Shown here piece after piece: positions 1 to 9,715 of a DNA stretch of 64,000 bases. The notes below the pieces were generated by a model, which was given only the letters and a program-made list of their open reading frames with translations, had not been told where the DNA came from and did not search any database. Origin of the DNA: Edwardsiella anguillarum ET080813 (lineage in GTDB: Bacteria > Pseudomonadota > Gammaproteobacteria > Enterobacterales > Enterobacteriaceae); NCBI RefSeq assembly GCF_000264765.2, contig NZ_CP006664.1:1798001-1862000 (forward strand). The letters run 5' to 3'. Position numbers and translations under genes: made by a program. Position 1 is the stretch's first letter. Every line of letters begins with the position of its first letter.

Positions 1-1342
1 CAATGCCGGAGGAGAGCAGGGTTTTCAGCCATTGAGGGGCGAACTGCAGGATTTCCGGCTGCTGCGATACGCCCAGTCCCACGGCCAGCGACAGCGCCAT
101 GATCATGATGGCGCGGCGGTTAAGCGGCTCACGCGAGACGATACGCACCCCTGAGGCGGCGATGGTGCCAAACATCACGATGGTAGCGCCGCCGAGCACC
201 GGCTCGGGTATGTGCTGGACAAACCCGGCGACGGCGGGGAATAGGCCGAGCAGGACCAGCATCAGCGCGACCACGAAGCCGACCTTGCGGCTGGCGACGC
301 CGGTCAGCTGGATCACGCCGTTATTTTGTCCGAAGCAGGAGTTGGGGAAGGTGTTGAAGACGGCGGAGAGCATCGAGTTGAGGCCATTCGCCAGTACCCC
401 CCCTTTCAGCCGCTTCATATACAGCGGCCCAGAGACCGGCTGTTCTGAGACATCCGACGTCGCGGTGATATCTCCTATGGTCTCCAGCGAGGTCACCATA
501 AACACCAGCATCAGCGGTATCAGCAGATTCCAGTCGATCCCCAGGCCGTAGTACAGCGGAGTCGGTATTGTGACCAGCGGCGCCGTATTCGGCTGTGCGG
601 CGGACGCCGGCAGCATGTCCATCAGCCAGGCCAGTCCATAGCCGACGGCCATCGCGATCACCAGCGAGGCGACGCGCAGGTAGGGATTGCGCTGGCGGTT
701 GAGCAGGATGATCACCAGCAGCACCGCCCCGGCCAGCAGCAGATTCCGCGGCGCGCCGAAGCTGTGATCGCCCATTGCGCTATAGCCACCGCCGATGGAG
801 ATCAGACCGACCTGGATCAGCGACAGCCCGATGATCATCACGACGATGCCGGAGACCAGCGGGGTGATGATGCGGCGCGCCAGATGCAGGAAGCGTGACA
901 GGATAATCTCTGTGCAGGAGGCCAGCATCAGGGTGCCAAACAGCGTCGCCATCATGGTAGGAATATCGGCGCCGCCGTTTTTTAGCGCCATACCGCCCAT
1001 GATCAGCGGCGTGACAAAGTTAAAGCTGGTGCCCTGAATCGACAGCAGGCCAGAGCCGACGGGGCCCCAGGTTTTGATCTGGAGCAGGGAGGCGAGCCCA
1101 GAGGCGAACAGCGACATGCTGATGATGTGCTGGGTATCCTGCGCCGGCAGACCGAGCGCCTGACAGATCAACAGGGCCGGGGTGATGACGGCGACGAACA
1201 TCGCTAACAGATGTTGGCAGGCGGCAAACAGGGTCTGCGCCAGCGGCGGGCAGTCATCCAGGCGATAGATCAGTTCGCTGCTGGTCGCCGGGGGCGTAGC
1301 CGGTTGGGCCATCGGATCGAGGTCGGTCGTTTGAGTGGTCAT
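1..1342 (-). CDS. xanP: Xanthine permease XanP (C-terminus cut by window edge)
   Basis: Proton-coupled xanthine uptake permease of the inner membrane, NAT/NCS2 family. The minus frame is open from an ATG at 1340-1342 to the window edge, giving 447 residues; E. coli XanP has about 463, so only the last few residues are missing. The NAT signature [14 protein letters not shown] is visible near residue 340, and the conserved [15 protein letters not shown] stretch lies in the first third. The N-terminal 25 residues before SELIYRL are divergent, as usual in this family. The gene is divergent from gltS, as in E. coli. A PurR operator overlaps its probable -35 element, so repression by purines is expected (inference from the site). 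Confidence 0.96.
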   Translation of the reverse strand, partial: MTTQTTDLDPMAQPATPPATSSELIYRLDDCPPLAQTLFAACQHLLAMFVAVITPALLICQALGLPAQDTQHIISMSLFASGLASLLQIKTWGPVGSGLLSIQGTSFNFVTPLIMGGMALKNGGADIPTMMATLFGTLMLASCTEIILSRFLHLARRIITPLVSGIVVMIIGLSLIQVGLISIGGGYSAMGDHSFGAPRNLLLAGAVLLVIILLNRQRNPYLRVASLVIAMAVGYGLAWLMDMLPASAAQPNTAPLVTIPTPLYYGLGIDWNLLIPLMLVFMVTSLETIGDITATSDVSEQPVSGPLYMKRLKGGVLANGLNSMLSAVFNTFPNSCFGQNNGVIQLTGVASRKVGFVVALMLVLLGLFPAVAGFVQHIPEPVLGGATIVMFGTIAASGVRIVSREPLNRRAIMIMALSLAVGLGVSQQPEILQFAPQWLKTLLSSGI

Positions 1343-1374
1343 GTGTGCGGGCATCCAGGATCAACAATGGGCGC

Positions 1375-1402
1375 ATTTTAATGATCTTTGCCACAAAAGC
1401 AA
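1375..1402 (-). promoter_or_regulatory. Probable xanP promoter
   Basis: On the minus strand TTGCTT (1397-1402) is followed after 16 bp by TAAAAT (1375-1380). The -10 lies about 33 bp before the xanP ATG. The -35 is inside a PurR-type palindrome, which fits a repressible promoter. Spacing is one base short of ideal. Confidence 0.6.
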
Positions 1403-1412
1403 TCGTTTGCGT
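1397..1412. promoter_or_regulatory. PurR operator upstream of xanP
   Basis: The 16-mer ACGCAAACGATTGCTT (read on the minus strand) fits every fixed position of the PurR consensus ANGCAANCGNTTNCNT. It sits 55 bp upstream of the xanP start and overlaps the -35 hexamer. Purine transport genes are known PurR targets in enterobacteria. Binding is inferred. Confidence 0.75.
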
Positions 1413-1575
1413 TGAGTGTGTTGCCACTTTTTTGTGGCTTTTATTCCGCGTAGTTTTTTCGATAAAAGCTTGCCGCACTACAACCTTTGTCATTAAATTG
1501 TCAGGTTACTGAGCTGCGAAAAAACGGTGAAATTATATAACTTTCTGAAATATAAAAATTATATGGAGTACCTGA

Positions 1576-2790
1576 ATGTATCATTTGGATATTTATGGCA
1601 CGTTGGTTGCCGCGACGCTGGTGCTGCTGTTGGGGCGCCAGATGGTGCAAAAAATACCTCTGTTGACCAAATACACCATTCCTGAACCCGTAGCCGGCGG
1701 GCTATTGGTTGCCCTGGCCCTGCTAATCCTGAAAAAAAGCATCGGTTTTGAAGTCGACTTCGACATGTCGTTGAAGGATCCGTTGATGCTGGCTTTCTTT
1801 GCCACCATTGGTCTGAATGCCAACCTGGCCAGCCTACGCGCCGGGGGCAAGGCGCTGAGTATTTTCCTGTTTGTGGTGGTTGGGCTGCTGATCGTACAGA
1901 ACGCCATCGGGATCAGCATGGCGAAACTGATGGGGCTGGATCCGCTGATGGGACTGTTGGCAGGCTCTATAACGCTGTCCGGCGGCCACGGTACCGGCGC
2001 GGCCTGGAGCAAGCTGTTTATTGAGCGCTACGGTTTTCAGAATGCGACCGAAGTGGCGATGGCCTGCGCGACCTTCGGGCTGGTGCTGGGCGGCCTGATC
2101 GGCGGTCCGGTCGCGCGCTACCTGGTTAAGCACTCTTCGACGCCGGACGGCACGCCGGATGACAACGCGGTGCCCAGCGCCTTTGAGAAGCCGCAGAGTG
2201 GGCGCATGATCACCTCGCTGGTGCTGATTGAAACCCTGGCGCTGATCGTCATCTGCCTGACGGTCGGCCAGCTGATCGCCGGGTGGCTGCGCGGCTCGGC
2301 GCTGGAGCTGCCGACCTTCGTCTGCGTGCTGTTTGTCGGGGTTATCTTAAGCAATACTCTGTCAAAAATCGGCTTTTATCAGGTGTTCGAGCGCGCCGTC
2401 TCGGTATTGGGCAACGTCAGCCTGTCGCTGTTCCTGGCGATGGCGCTGATGAGCCTGAAGTTGTGGGAGCTGGCCTCGCTGGCGTTGCCGATGCTGGCGA
2501 TCCTGGCTGTGCAGACGCTGGTGATGGCGCTGTACGCCATTTTCGTCACCTATCGGGTGATGGGAAAGAACTACGACGCGGCGGTTCTGGCGGCGGGGCA
2601 CTGTGGTTTTGGGCTAGGCGCTACGCCGACGGCCATCGCCAACATGCAGGCCATCACCGAGCGCTTTGGCCCTTCCCATTTGGCGTTCTTGGTGGTGCCG
2701 ATGGTCGGCGCCTTCTTTATCGATATTGCCAACGCCATCATTATTAAGCTGTATTTAATGCTGCCGCTGTTTGCACAGGCGATCGGCTAA
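1576..2790 (+). CDS. gltS: Sodium/glutamate symporter GltS
   Basis: Inner-membrane Na+/glutamate symporter, ESS family, 404 residues against 401 in E. coli. It is almost entirely hydrophobic, with two inverted repeats of membrane segments. Each repeat carries a glycine-rich re-entrant loop: LSGGHGTGAAW near residue 137 and GHCGFGLGATPTA near residue 347. The ATG is preceded by ATGGAGTACCTGA, giving a GGAG ribosome site at good spacing. It is divergent from xanP and convergent with recG, with only 16 bp between stop codons, the E. coli arrangement. No clear sigma-70 promoter stands out in the AT-rich 90 bp upstream. Confidence 0.97.
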   Translation: MYHLDIYGTLVAATLVLLLGRQMVQKIPLLTKYTIPEPVAGGLLVALALLILKKSIGFEVDFDMSLKDPLMLAFFATIGLNANLASLRAGGKALSIFLFVVVGLLIVQNAIGISMAKLMGLDPLMGLLAGSITLSGGHGTGAAWSKLFIERYGFQNATEVAMACATFGLVLGGLIGGPVARYLVKHSSTPDGTPDDNAVPSAFEKPQSGRMITSLVLIETLALIVICLTVGQLIAGWLRGSALELPTFVCVLFVGVILSNTLSKIGFYQVFERAVSVLGNVSLSLFLAMALMSLKLWELASLALPMLAILAVQTLVMALYAIFVTYRVMGKNYDAAVLAAGHCGFGLGATPTAIANMQAITERFGPSHLAFLVVPMVGAFFIDIANAIIIKLYLMLPLFAQAIG

Positions 2791-2806
2791 GGCGGATCGG
2801 CGCAGC

Positions 2807-4888
2807 TCAGGCGTTGGAGTAGCGGCTGCCGGCGGGCAGCCAGCGTTCGATCAGGGCGCGGGCGTGCTGTGGATAGGCGCTGTGCAGATGGCGAGCGATA
2901 CGCTGGACTTCGGGTATCAGTGCCTGATCGCGCAGCAGGTCAGCGACGCGGAATTCGGCGTTGCCGGTCTGGCGGGTGCCCAACATCTCGCCGGGGCCGC
3001 GGATCTCCAGATCGCGCTGGGCAATAACAAAACCATCATTGCTGTCGCGCAGCACCTGCAGGCGCCGCTGCGCCGTCTGGCTCAGCGGCGCCTTGTATAG
3101 CAAAACACAGTGGGAGGCGATCGCACCACGCCCGACGCGTCCACGCAGCTGGTGCAGCTGCGCCAGTCCCAGCCGCTCGGGGTTTTCAATGATCATCAGG
3201 CTGGCGTTAGGGACATCGACCCCGACCTCGATCACCGTGGTGGCCACCAGCAGATCGACCTCGCCCGCCTTGAATTGCGCCATGACCCGCTGTTTATCCG
3301 CCGCCTTCATCCGGCCATGCACCAGCGCAATACGTAGCTCTGGAAGCTGCTGAATAAGGGCCTCAGCCGTAGCTTCGGCCGCCTGGGCCTCCAGGAGATC
3401 GGACTCTTCAATCAGGGTGCAGACCCAGTAGGCCTGGCGCTTCTCCTCCAGACAGGCGTGCCGTACCCGATCCAGGATCTGCTGGCGTCGAGTATCGGCG
3501 ATGGCCACGGTGGTGACCGGAGTTCGTCCCGGCGGTAGCTCATCGATGACCGAGGTATCCAGATCGGCATAGGCGGTCATCGCCAGGGTGCGCGGGATCG
3601 GGGTGGCGGTCATGATCAGCTGGTGCGGGTGGAACCCCTGCGCCTCGCCCTTTTCCCACAGGGCCAGCCGCTGATGCACCCCAAAGCGGTGCTGCTCGTC
3701 GATAATAACCAGGGCCAGACCGGCAAACTGCACCTGCTCCTGAAACAGGGCGTGGGTCCCGACCACCATGTTTACCTCGCCGGCGGCAATGGCCGCCATC
3801 TGTGTCTGGCGCGCCTTGCCCTTCTGTTTCCCGGCCAGCCAGCCAACGCTTAAGCCCAGCGGGGCGAACCACTGGCGGAAGGTGGCGGCATGCTGTTCAG
3901 CCAGCAGCTCGGTGGGCGCCATCAGCGCCACCTGGTGGCCATGGGCGATGGCGCGCAGCGCCGCCAGGGCGGCGACCAGGGTTTTACCGCAGCCGACGTC
4001 GCCCTGTACCAGGCGCATCATCGGCACGCTTTTGGCCATGTCCGCCTCAATATCGCTCAGTACCCGCCGCTGGGCGGCGGTGGGGGTAAAGGGTAGCGCC
4101 GCGAGAAAACGGTGTTTGAGATGGTCATCGGTTGCCAAGGCTAGCGCGCGATGGCGCTGATTGCCGGCGCGCACCGCCAGCATGCTGAGGTGATGCGCCA
4201 GGAGCTCTTCCAGAATCAGGCGCCGCTGGGCGGGATGGCACCCCTGTGCCAGATCCTCTTGATGGATGTCCGGCGGTGGGCGGTGCAGGGTGCGCAGCGC
4301 ATCGGGCAGGCTAAGGAGTCCTTGCTTTAGGGTATCGGGCAGCAGCTCCGGGATAGGGGTGATATCGAGCAGCGCCAGCGCCTGATCGCTCAGCTTGCGC
4401 AGCGTGGCCTGGCGGACGCCTTCGGTGGTCGGATAGACCGGCGTCAGCGCCTCCTGCAGCGCCGGTGTGGCGTCGTCACCCTGTATACGGTATTCGGGAT
4501 GGATTATCTCTGCGCCGTGGTGTCCGCGCTTGATCTCGCCGTAGGCCAGCACCCGTTTACCCGGCGCGAGGCTATTCTTCATGGCGGCGCTGAAGTTGAA
4601 AAAGCGCAGGGTCAGCAGGCCTGAGCCATCGCTGATTTGGCTGGTCAGCATGCGACGGCGCCCAAAGGCGACGTCGGTACGCAGGACCTCGCCCTCCACC
4701 GTCACCGTGATCCCGGGCTGCAGCTCACCGATGCGATACAGGCGGGTGCGATCTTCGTAGCGCAGCGGTAGATGCAACAACAGATCCTGTATGGTGACCA
4801 GCCCGAGCTTGGCCAGCTTTCCCGCCTGGCTGGCGCCGACGCCGGAGAGCGAGGTCAGCGGAACGGCATCGAGCAGCTGGCCTTGCAT
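2807..4888 (-). CDS. recG: ATP-dependent DNA helicase RecG
   Basis: Superfamily 2 helicase that regresses stalled forks and branch-migrates Holliday junctions. The frame opens upstream at 4948, but the family N-terminus (LLDAVPLTSLSGVGAS) begins at the ATG at 4888. That start gives 693 residues, the E. coli length, and avoids overlap with trmH. The N-terminal wedge/OB domain is followed by Walker A GDVGCGKT near residue 300, the DEQH box IIDEQHRFG, and the C-terminal TRG motif around QRDLEIRGPGEMLGTRQ. The ATG lies one base beyond the trmH stop, so it ends the gmk-rpoZ-spoT-trmH-recG transcription unit and is probably translationally coupled. Confidence 0.98.
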   Translation of the reverse strand: MQGQLLDAVPLTSLSGVGASQAGKLAKLGLVTIQDLLLHLPLRYEDRTRLYRIGELQPGITVTVEGEVLRTDVAFGRRRMLTSQISDGSGLLTLRFFNFSAAMKNSLAPGKRVLAYGEIKRGHHGAEIIHPEYRIQGDDATPALQEALTPVYPTTEGVRQATLRKLSDQALALLDITPIPELLPDTLKQGLLSLPDALRTLHRPPPDIHQEDLAQGCHPAQRRLILEELLAHHLSMLAVRAGNQRHRALALATDDHLKHRFLAALPFTPTAAQRRVLSDIEADMAKSVPMMRLVQGDVGCGKTLVAALAALRAIAHGHQVALMAPTELLAEQHAATFRQWFAPLGLSVGWLAGKQKGKARQTQMAAIAAGEVNMVVGTHALFQEQVQFAGLALVIIDEQHRFGVHQRLALWEKGEAQGFHPHQLIMTATPIPRTLAMTAYADLDTSVIDELPPGRTPVTTVAIADTRRQQILDRVRHACLEEKRQAYWVCTLIEESDLLEAQAAEATAEALIQQLPELRIALVHGRMKAADKQRVMAQFKAGEVDLLVATTVIEVGVDVPNASLMIIENPERLGLAQLHQLRGRVGRGAIASHCVLLYKAPLSQTAQRRLQVLRDSNDGFVIAQRDLEIRGPGEMLGTRQTGNAEFRVADLLRDQALIPEVQRIARHLHSAYPQHARALIERWLPAGSRYSNA

Positions 4889-4889
4889 A

Positions 4890-5582
4890 TCAGCTCCGGG
4901 CGGCCTGCATGGCGTCCCACCAGGCCTGGGGGGCGTCGATCTGCCCATCGTCGCCGATGCGCGGACGCGCCAGGCCCTTGCGCCGGGCGACGCTGGCTAA
5001 GACCGGATAGCCGCCTTCCCACAGCAGGCGCTGCTGCTCCTCTTCGCTCAGAGAGGGCTGGCTGCGGCCATACATGCCGGCCTGCTGGCGCTGACGCTGT
5101 GCCTCATACAGGATCAGCGCGCTGGCGACGGAGACATTGAGCGACTGCACCATGCCGACCATCGGAATGATGATATCGCGATCGGCCAGCTGCAATGCTT
5201 CGGCGCTGATGCCGCGTTTTTCCTGTCCCATCAGGATGCAGGTCGGTCGGGTGTAGTCTATCTCGCGAAAATCAACGGCGGTGGCTGAGAGGTTGGTGGC
5301 CAGGATCTGCATGCCCTGACCTTTCAGCTCGCCGACGGCGGTGGCAATATCTCGGTGGGTTTTAACGCTGACCCAGCTGTTGCTGCCGGCGGCGGTGGAG
5401 ACCAGGGTGCGCATGCTTTTGCCCGGCCAGACGGCGTGGACCTGATGGACGCCGACGGCGTCTGCGGTGCGGATCACGGCGGAGACGTTGTGCGGTTTGT
5501 GAACCTGCTCCATGCAGACCGTCAGATCCGGCTGGCGTGCCGCCATCATCTGACAGATCCGCGCATAGCGTTGTGGGGTCAT
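4890..5582 (-). CDS. trmH: tRNA (guanosine-18-2'-O)-methyltransferase TrmH
   Basis: SPOUT-class enzyme that 2'-O-methylates G18 in the D-loop of tRNAs using S-adenosylmethionine. It has 230 residues (E. coli 229). The N-terminus RYARICQMMAARQPDLTVCM and motif 1 HKPHNVSAVIRTADAVG (N and R conserved) are present. The C-terminal trefoil-knot motifs ILMGQEKRGIS and IPMVGMVQSLNVSVASAL are both intact. Its start lies 5 bp after the spoT stop and its stop is one base before recG, so it is the middle gene of a tight operon. It was formerly called spoU because of this location. Confidence 0.97.
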   Translation of the reverse strand: MTPQRYARICQMMAARQPDLTVCMEQVHKPHNVSAVIRTADAVGVHQVHAVWPGKSMRTLVSTAAGSNSWVSVKTHRDIATAVGELKGQGMQILATNLSATAVDFREIDYTRPTCILMGQEKRGISAEALQLADRDIIIPMVGMVQSLNVSVASALILYEAQRQRQQAGMYGRSQPSLSEEEQQRLLWEGGYPVLASVARRKGLARPRIGDDGQIDAPQAWWDAMQAARS

Positions 5583-5587
5583 GGCGG

Positions 5588-7681
5588 TTAGTTTCTGTTT
5601 CGGGTGACTTTAATGACATCCGGCATGATGCGGATTTTGCGCATGATATTGGCCAGATGCACGCGATCGCGGGTGGTCAGGCGAATATAAACGGAGTAGA
5701 CGCGCCCGTCTTTCTCTTCGGTGTTCATGCTCTGAATATTGGAGGCCGTCGCGTTGATCGCCGCCGTCAGGTTGGCCAGCGCCCCCTGGTGGTTGAACAT
5801 ATCAACCTTAATTTCGGCGATAAACTCTTGATCGATTTCCTTATCCCACTCCACCGGCATGAACTTTTCCGGCTCTTTCTGATAGCCGCGGATGTTACGG
5901 CAGGACTCATGGTGAATAACCAGGCCTTTGCCGGGGCTGACGTGGGCGATGATCGGATCGCCAGGAATGGGGCGGCAGCACTTGGCAAAGGTCAGCAGCA
6001 CGCCATCGGCGCCCTTGATCGGCAGCTTACGGCCGCCCGGCGGCGTATCCTGTTCACCCAGCAGATTGCGCGCCACCACGACGCTCATCGCGTTGCCCAG
6101 CCCGATCTCCGCCAAGAGGTCGTCCAGCGACTGCAGCTTCATGCGCTCCAGCTCGCGCTGGATGTTGGGCGCAGGAATACTGGCCAGCTTGCGGCCGTTG
6201 CCCAGCGCGTGGGTCAACAGGCGGCGCCCCAGGCTAACGGAGTCATCGCGCTTGAGGTTTTTCAGCATTTGGCGGATCTTGGCCCGCGCCTTAGAGCTGA
6301 CCACAAAGTTCAGCCAGGCGGCGTTGGGTCTGGCGCCTGGCGCGGTGATCACTTCTATGGTTTGGCCGCTGCTCAGGGCCTGAGACAGCGGGTAGGGTTG
6401 GCGATCGACGCGGGCGCCGACGCAGGCGTGGCCGATGTCGGTATGCACCGCATAGGCGAAGTCGACCGGCGTGGCGCCGGCCGGCAGTTCGACGATGCGC
6501 CCTTCGGGGGTAAAAACGTAGATTTCGTCGGGGAACAGATCCGACTTTACGCTTTCGATGAATTCAAAGGAGTTTCCGGCGCTCTGCTGCAGCTCCAGCA
6601 GGCTCTGCATCCAGCGCTGGGCACGGATCTGGGCGGTGGTGCTCGACTCGCCCTCTTTATACGCCCAGTGGGCGGCGACCCCCATCTCGGCCATCTGATC
6701 CATATCTTCGGTGCGGATCTGTACCTCGACCGGCACGCCGTGCGGCCCGATCAGCGAGGTGTGCAGCGACTGGTAGCCGTTAGCCTTGGGAATGGCGATG
6801 TAATCCTTCACCCGCCCCGGGCGCGGTTTGTACAGACTGTGCACCTGGCCGAGCACCCGATAGCAGGTATCCACGTCCTTGACGATGACGCGAAAGGCGT
6901 AGATATCCATGATGGAGTGGAAGCGCTGCTCTTTGAGGTGCATCTTGCGGTAGATGGAGTAGAGGTGTTTCTCACGGCCGTTGACCTGGCAGGCCATGCC
7001 GGCCTCGGTCAGGCGCCCGTCGATCTCCGCCAGGATTTTTTGGATCATCTCCTTGCGGTTGCCGCGCGCGGCCTTCACCACCTCTTTGATCACCCGGTAA
7101 CGATTGGGATACAGGGCCTCAAAGCCCAGCTCTTCCAGCTCGGTTTTCAGGTGATGAATACCCAGGCGGTGAGCCAGCGGGCTGTAGATCTCCAGGGTTT
7201 CACGCGCGATGCGGCGACGTTTGTCGGGACGCAGCGAACCCAGGGTACGCATATTGTGGGTGCGATCGGCCAGCTTGATCAGAATGACGCGGATGTCCTG
7301 CACCATCGCCATGATCATCTTGCGGAAGTTTTCCGCCTGGGCCTCTTTTTTATCGCGAAACTTCAGCTTGTCGAGCTTGGATACCCCCTCCACCAGTTCG
7401 GCGACGCTCTTGCCGAACAGCTGTTCCATATCCTGGTAGGTAGCGGGGGTATCTTCGATGACGTCGTGTAACAGGGCGGCCATCAGCGTCTCATAGTCGA
7501 GACGCATTTCGGCCAGAATGCAGGCCACCGCGACCGGGTGGGTGATATAGGGCTCACCGCTGGAGCGCGTTTGTCCCTCGTGCGCATCGCGCGCGACCAG
7601 ATAGGCCTGCTTCAGGCGTTTGATCTGCTCTTCCGGCAGGTATTTTTGAATCAGGAGATTCAGACTTTCAAACAGATACAA
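5588..7681 (-). CDS. spoT: Bifunctional (p)ppGpp synthetase/hydrolase SpoT
   Basis: Long RSH protein that degrades and weakly makes ppGpp in response to carbon, iron and fatty-acid starvation; it acts in the cytosol with acyl carrier protein. It has 697 residues (E. coli 702). The hydrolase domain carries the HD pair H72-D73 in LLHDVIEDT. The synthetase domain follows, with GRVKDYIAIPKANGYQSLH. A TGS domain (DEIYVFTPEGRIVELPAGAT) and a C-terminal ACT domain complete it. Rph-type and Rel-type features are full length with no frameshift. It sits 19 bp after rpoZ in the conserved gmk-rpoZ-spoT-trmH-recG unit. A 644-codon antisense open frame covers it but is an artefact of codon bias. Confidence 0.98.
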   Translation of the reverse strand: MYLFESLNLLIQKYLPEEQIKRLKQAYLVARDAHEGQTRSSGEPYITHPVAVACILAEMRLDYETLMAALLHDVIEDTPATYQDMEQLFGKSVAELVEGVSKLDKLKFRDKKEAQAENFRKMIMAMVQDIRVILIKLADRTHNMRTLGSLRPDKRRRIARETLEIYSPLAHRLGIHHLKTELEELGFEALYPNRYRVIKEVVKAARGNRKEMIQKILAEIDGRLTEAGMACQVNGREKHLYSIYRKMHLKEQRFHSIMDIYAFRVIVKDVDTCYRVLGQVHSLYKPRPGRVKDYIAIPKANGYQSLHTSLIGPHGVPVEVQIRTEDMDQMAEMGVAAHWAYKEGESSTTAQIRAQRWMQSLLELQQSAGNSFEFIESVKSDLFPDEIYVFTPEGRIVELPAGATPVDFAYAVHTDIGHACVGARVDRQPYPLSQALSSGQTIEVITAPGARPNAAWLNFVVSSKARAKIRQMLKNLKRDDSVSLGRRLLTHALGNGRKLASIPAPNIQRELERMKLQSLDDLLAEIGLGNAMSVVVARNLLGEQDTPPGGRKLPIKGADGVLLTFAKCCRPIPGDPIIAHVSPGKGLVIHHESCRNIRGYQKEPEKFMPVEWDKEIDQEFIAEIKVDMFNHQGALANLTAAINATASNIQSMNTEEKDGRVYSVYIRLTTRDRVHLANIMRKIRIMPDVIKVTRNRN

Positions 7682-7700
7682 AGGCTGCCCTTGAGGTTAA

Positions 7701-7976
7701 TTAACGACGACCTTCCGCAATGGCGGTTACCGCCTGCAGCTCGGCAGCTTCCTGCTCCTGCTGCTCCTGACGCTCACGCACGTCGAGGATCTGGTTATTG
7801 ATCAGACCTTCTTCGATTTCGCGCAGGGCGATAACCGTGGTCTTATCGTTCTCTTCCGGAACCAGCGGCTCTTTGCCGCCCGTCTGCATCTGGCGCGCGC
7901 GACGGGCTGCGACCAACACCAGGTCAAAACGGTTACCAATTTTCTCTACAGCGTCTTGAACAGTTACGCGTGCCAT
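7701..7976 (-). CDS. rpoZ: RNA polymerase omega subunit
   Basis: Small subunit that helps assemble beta-prime into RNA polymerase and is needed for ppGpp binding at site 1. It has 91 residues, exactly the E. coli length, and begins [20 protein letters not shown]. The C-terminal Gln/Glu-rich tail ([14 protein letters not shown]) is typical. Its place between gmk and spoT puts a ppGpp target subunit next to the ppGpp hydrolase gene. Confidence 0.97.
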   Translation of the reverse strand: MARVTVQDAVEKIGNRFDLVLVAARRARQMQTGGKEPLVPEENDKTTVIALREIEEGLINNQILDVRERQEQQEQEAAELQAVTAIAEGRR

Positions 7977-8030
7977 AAAAGTGCTACTCCACAGGTGAAG
8001 AAATGACTGGGCATGATACTGAAACTGGGC

Positions 8031-8663
<633 letters not shown>

Positions 8664-8706
8664 TTATCAGCGTGTAAAAGAGCGAAATATAGCAATATAT
8701 CCGCTC

Positions 8707-8735
8707 ATTATACACGGCTCCGCCGCCGGTTGCAG
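8707..8735 (-). promoter_or_regulatory. Probable gmk operon promoter
   Basis: On the minus strand a perfect TATAAT (8707-8712) is preceded after 17 bp by CTGCAA (8730-8735). The GC-rich spacer and the weak -35 leave the exact -35 uncertain. It would drive gmk-rpoZ-spoT-trmH-recG. Confidence 0.55.
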
Positions 8736-8774
8736 CGCTCTCGTTGCGCCGACGCAGATTTCACGCCGCTCGGA

Positions 8775-9395
8775 CTATTCGCGCTCCGGCTGTTTATAGT
8801 CGAAAACCGGCAGGCTCAGATGGAAGCGCAGCGCCAGCAGACGGGCGCTAAAGCCGGCCACCAGGGTGATGATCACCGTGAGATCCTGCGGTACCTGCAG
8901 GTATAGCAGTCCCAGATAGAGCCAGGCGGCGGCAAACGAGATCCCTGCGTACAGCTCTTTCTGAAAGACGAGGGGGATCTGATTGCAGAACAGATCGCGC
9001 AGAACGCCGCCGAACACCCCGGTGACGACGGCGGCGATGACCGCGACGATAGGGCCATGCCCCATCTCCAGCGCGACCTGGGCTCCGATGATGGAAAAGA
9101 CGATCAGGCCGACGGCGTCGAGCAGCAGAAATAGGCGACGCAGATGCGACATCAGCGGCGCCACCCAGGTGGTCAGCACGGCGGCACAGGCGACGATCAC
9201 AATGTTTTCCGGGTGTTTGACCCAGCTCAGCGGGTAGTGCCCCAGCAGCATATCGCGTACCGAGCCGCCGCCGATGGCGGTGGCCGAAGCGATGATGATC
9301 ACCCCGAAGGTGTCCATTTGGCGACGTCCCGCCGCCAGCGCGCCGGTCATCGCCTCTGCGGTAATGCCGACAATATAGAGAATGCTCAGTAACAT
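8775..9395 (-). CDS. yicG: YicG, TRIC-like inner-membrane protein (UPF0126)
   Basis: Integral membrane protein of 206 residues (E. coli 205) with about seven hydrophobic segments. Two half-repeats each carry a glycine-rich kink: [18 protein letters not shown] near residue 37 and [13 protein letters not shown] near residue 124. The family is related to trimeric intracellular cation channels, but the transported ion here is not established. The charged tail FDYKQPERE is likely cytoplasmic. In E. coli, ligB lies between gmk and yicG and dinD between yicG and yicC; both are absent here. Confidence 0.93.
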   Translation of the reverse strand: MLLSILYIVGITAEAMTGALAAGRRQMDTFGVIIIASATAIGGGSVRDMLLGHYPLSWVKHPENIVIVACAAVLTTWVAPLMSHLRRLFLLLDAVGLIVFSIIGAQVALEMGHGPIVAVIAAVVTGVFGGVLRDLFCNQIPLVFQKELYAGISFAAAWLYLGLLYLQVPQDLTVIITLVAGFSARLLALRFHLSLPVFDYKQPERE

Positions 9396-9715
9396 AATGG
9401 GTATGCTCGTCCGTAAAGCCAGGGAAGAGGTCGAAAGTGGGCAGGATAGTCAGCCTGGGCGGGCTGCGCGACTGAGTTTTTCTAAGGTATGCCGTTTCGA
9501 ATTAATTTTTCTAATGTATATATGCCTTATTTGTGGCTTTGATTGCGTATTTTATATTTGATATAGATTAGTTTTTTTAGTGGTTAACTGGCGAGGGTGA
9601 GCCACGCCGCCGGAGGTGGGCCGCGGCAGCGCGTTGGTCACAATAGAAAAAAAGCCATTTCAACAATGGCTTTTTAGCATGCTTCAGCGGGGCGGACGCA
9701 TCGTCCGCCGGCCGC
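9396..9715. other. 320-bp intergenic region, yicG-yicC
   Basis: No gene is visible. The yicG-proximal part presumably holds the yicG promoter. The middle (about 9480-9590) is strongly AT-rich, unlike its surroundings. The yicC-proximal end contains a good intrinsic terminator at 9649-9675. In E. coli dinD occupies this position; no dinD remnant was recognised. Confidence 0.7.
9649..9675 (-). terminator. Intrinsic terminator of yicC
   Basis: An 11-bp perfect stem AAAAAGCCATT / AATGGCTTTTT with a 5-base loop, 40 bp past the yicC stop. A-tract and T-tract on either side make it potentially bidirectional. Confidence 0.88.

Noticed and set aside
1422-1441. GCCAC/GTGGC hairpin with T residues upstream of xanP, as a terminator
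   Set aside because: It lies in a divergent promoter region with no gene transcribed into it. The 5-bp stem is too weak to call.
4889-4948. 20-codon N-terminal extension of recG
   Set aside because: It overlaps trmH, is Pro/Arg-rich and unconserved. The internal ATG gives the exact family length and start.
5537-7471. 644-codon open frame on the plus strand, antisense to spoT
   Set aside because: SpoT is complete and conserved on the other strand. The antisense product is low-complexity (Gly/Ala/His/Gln/Val-rich) with no domain, and long antisense frames are common in GC-rich genes with biased third positions.
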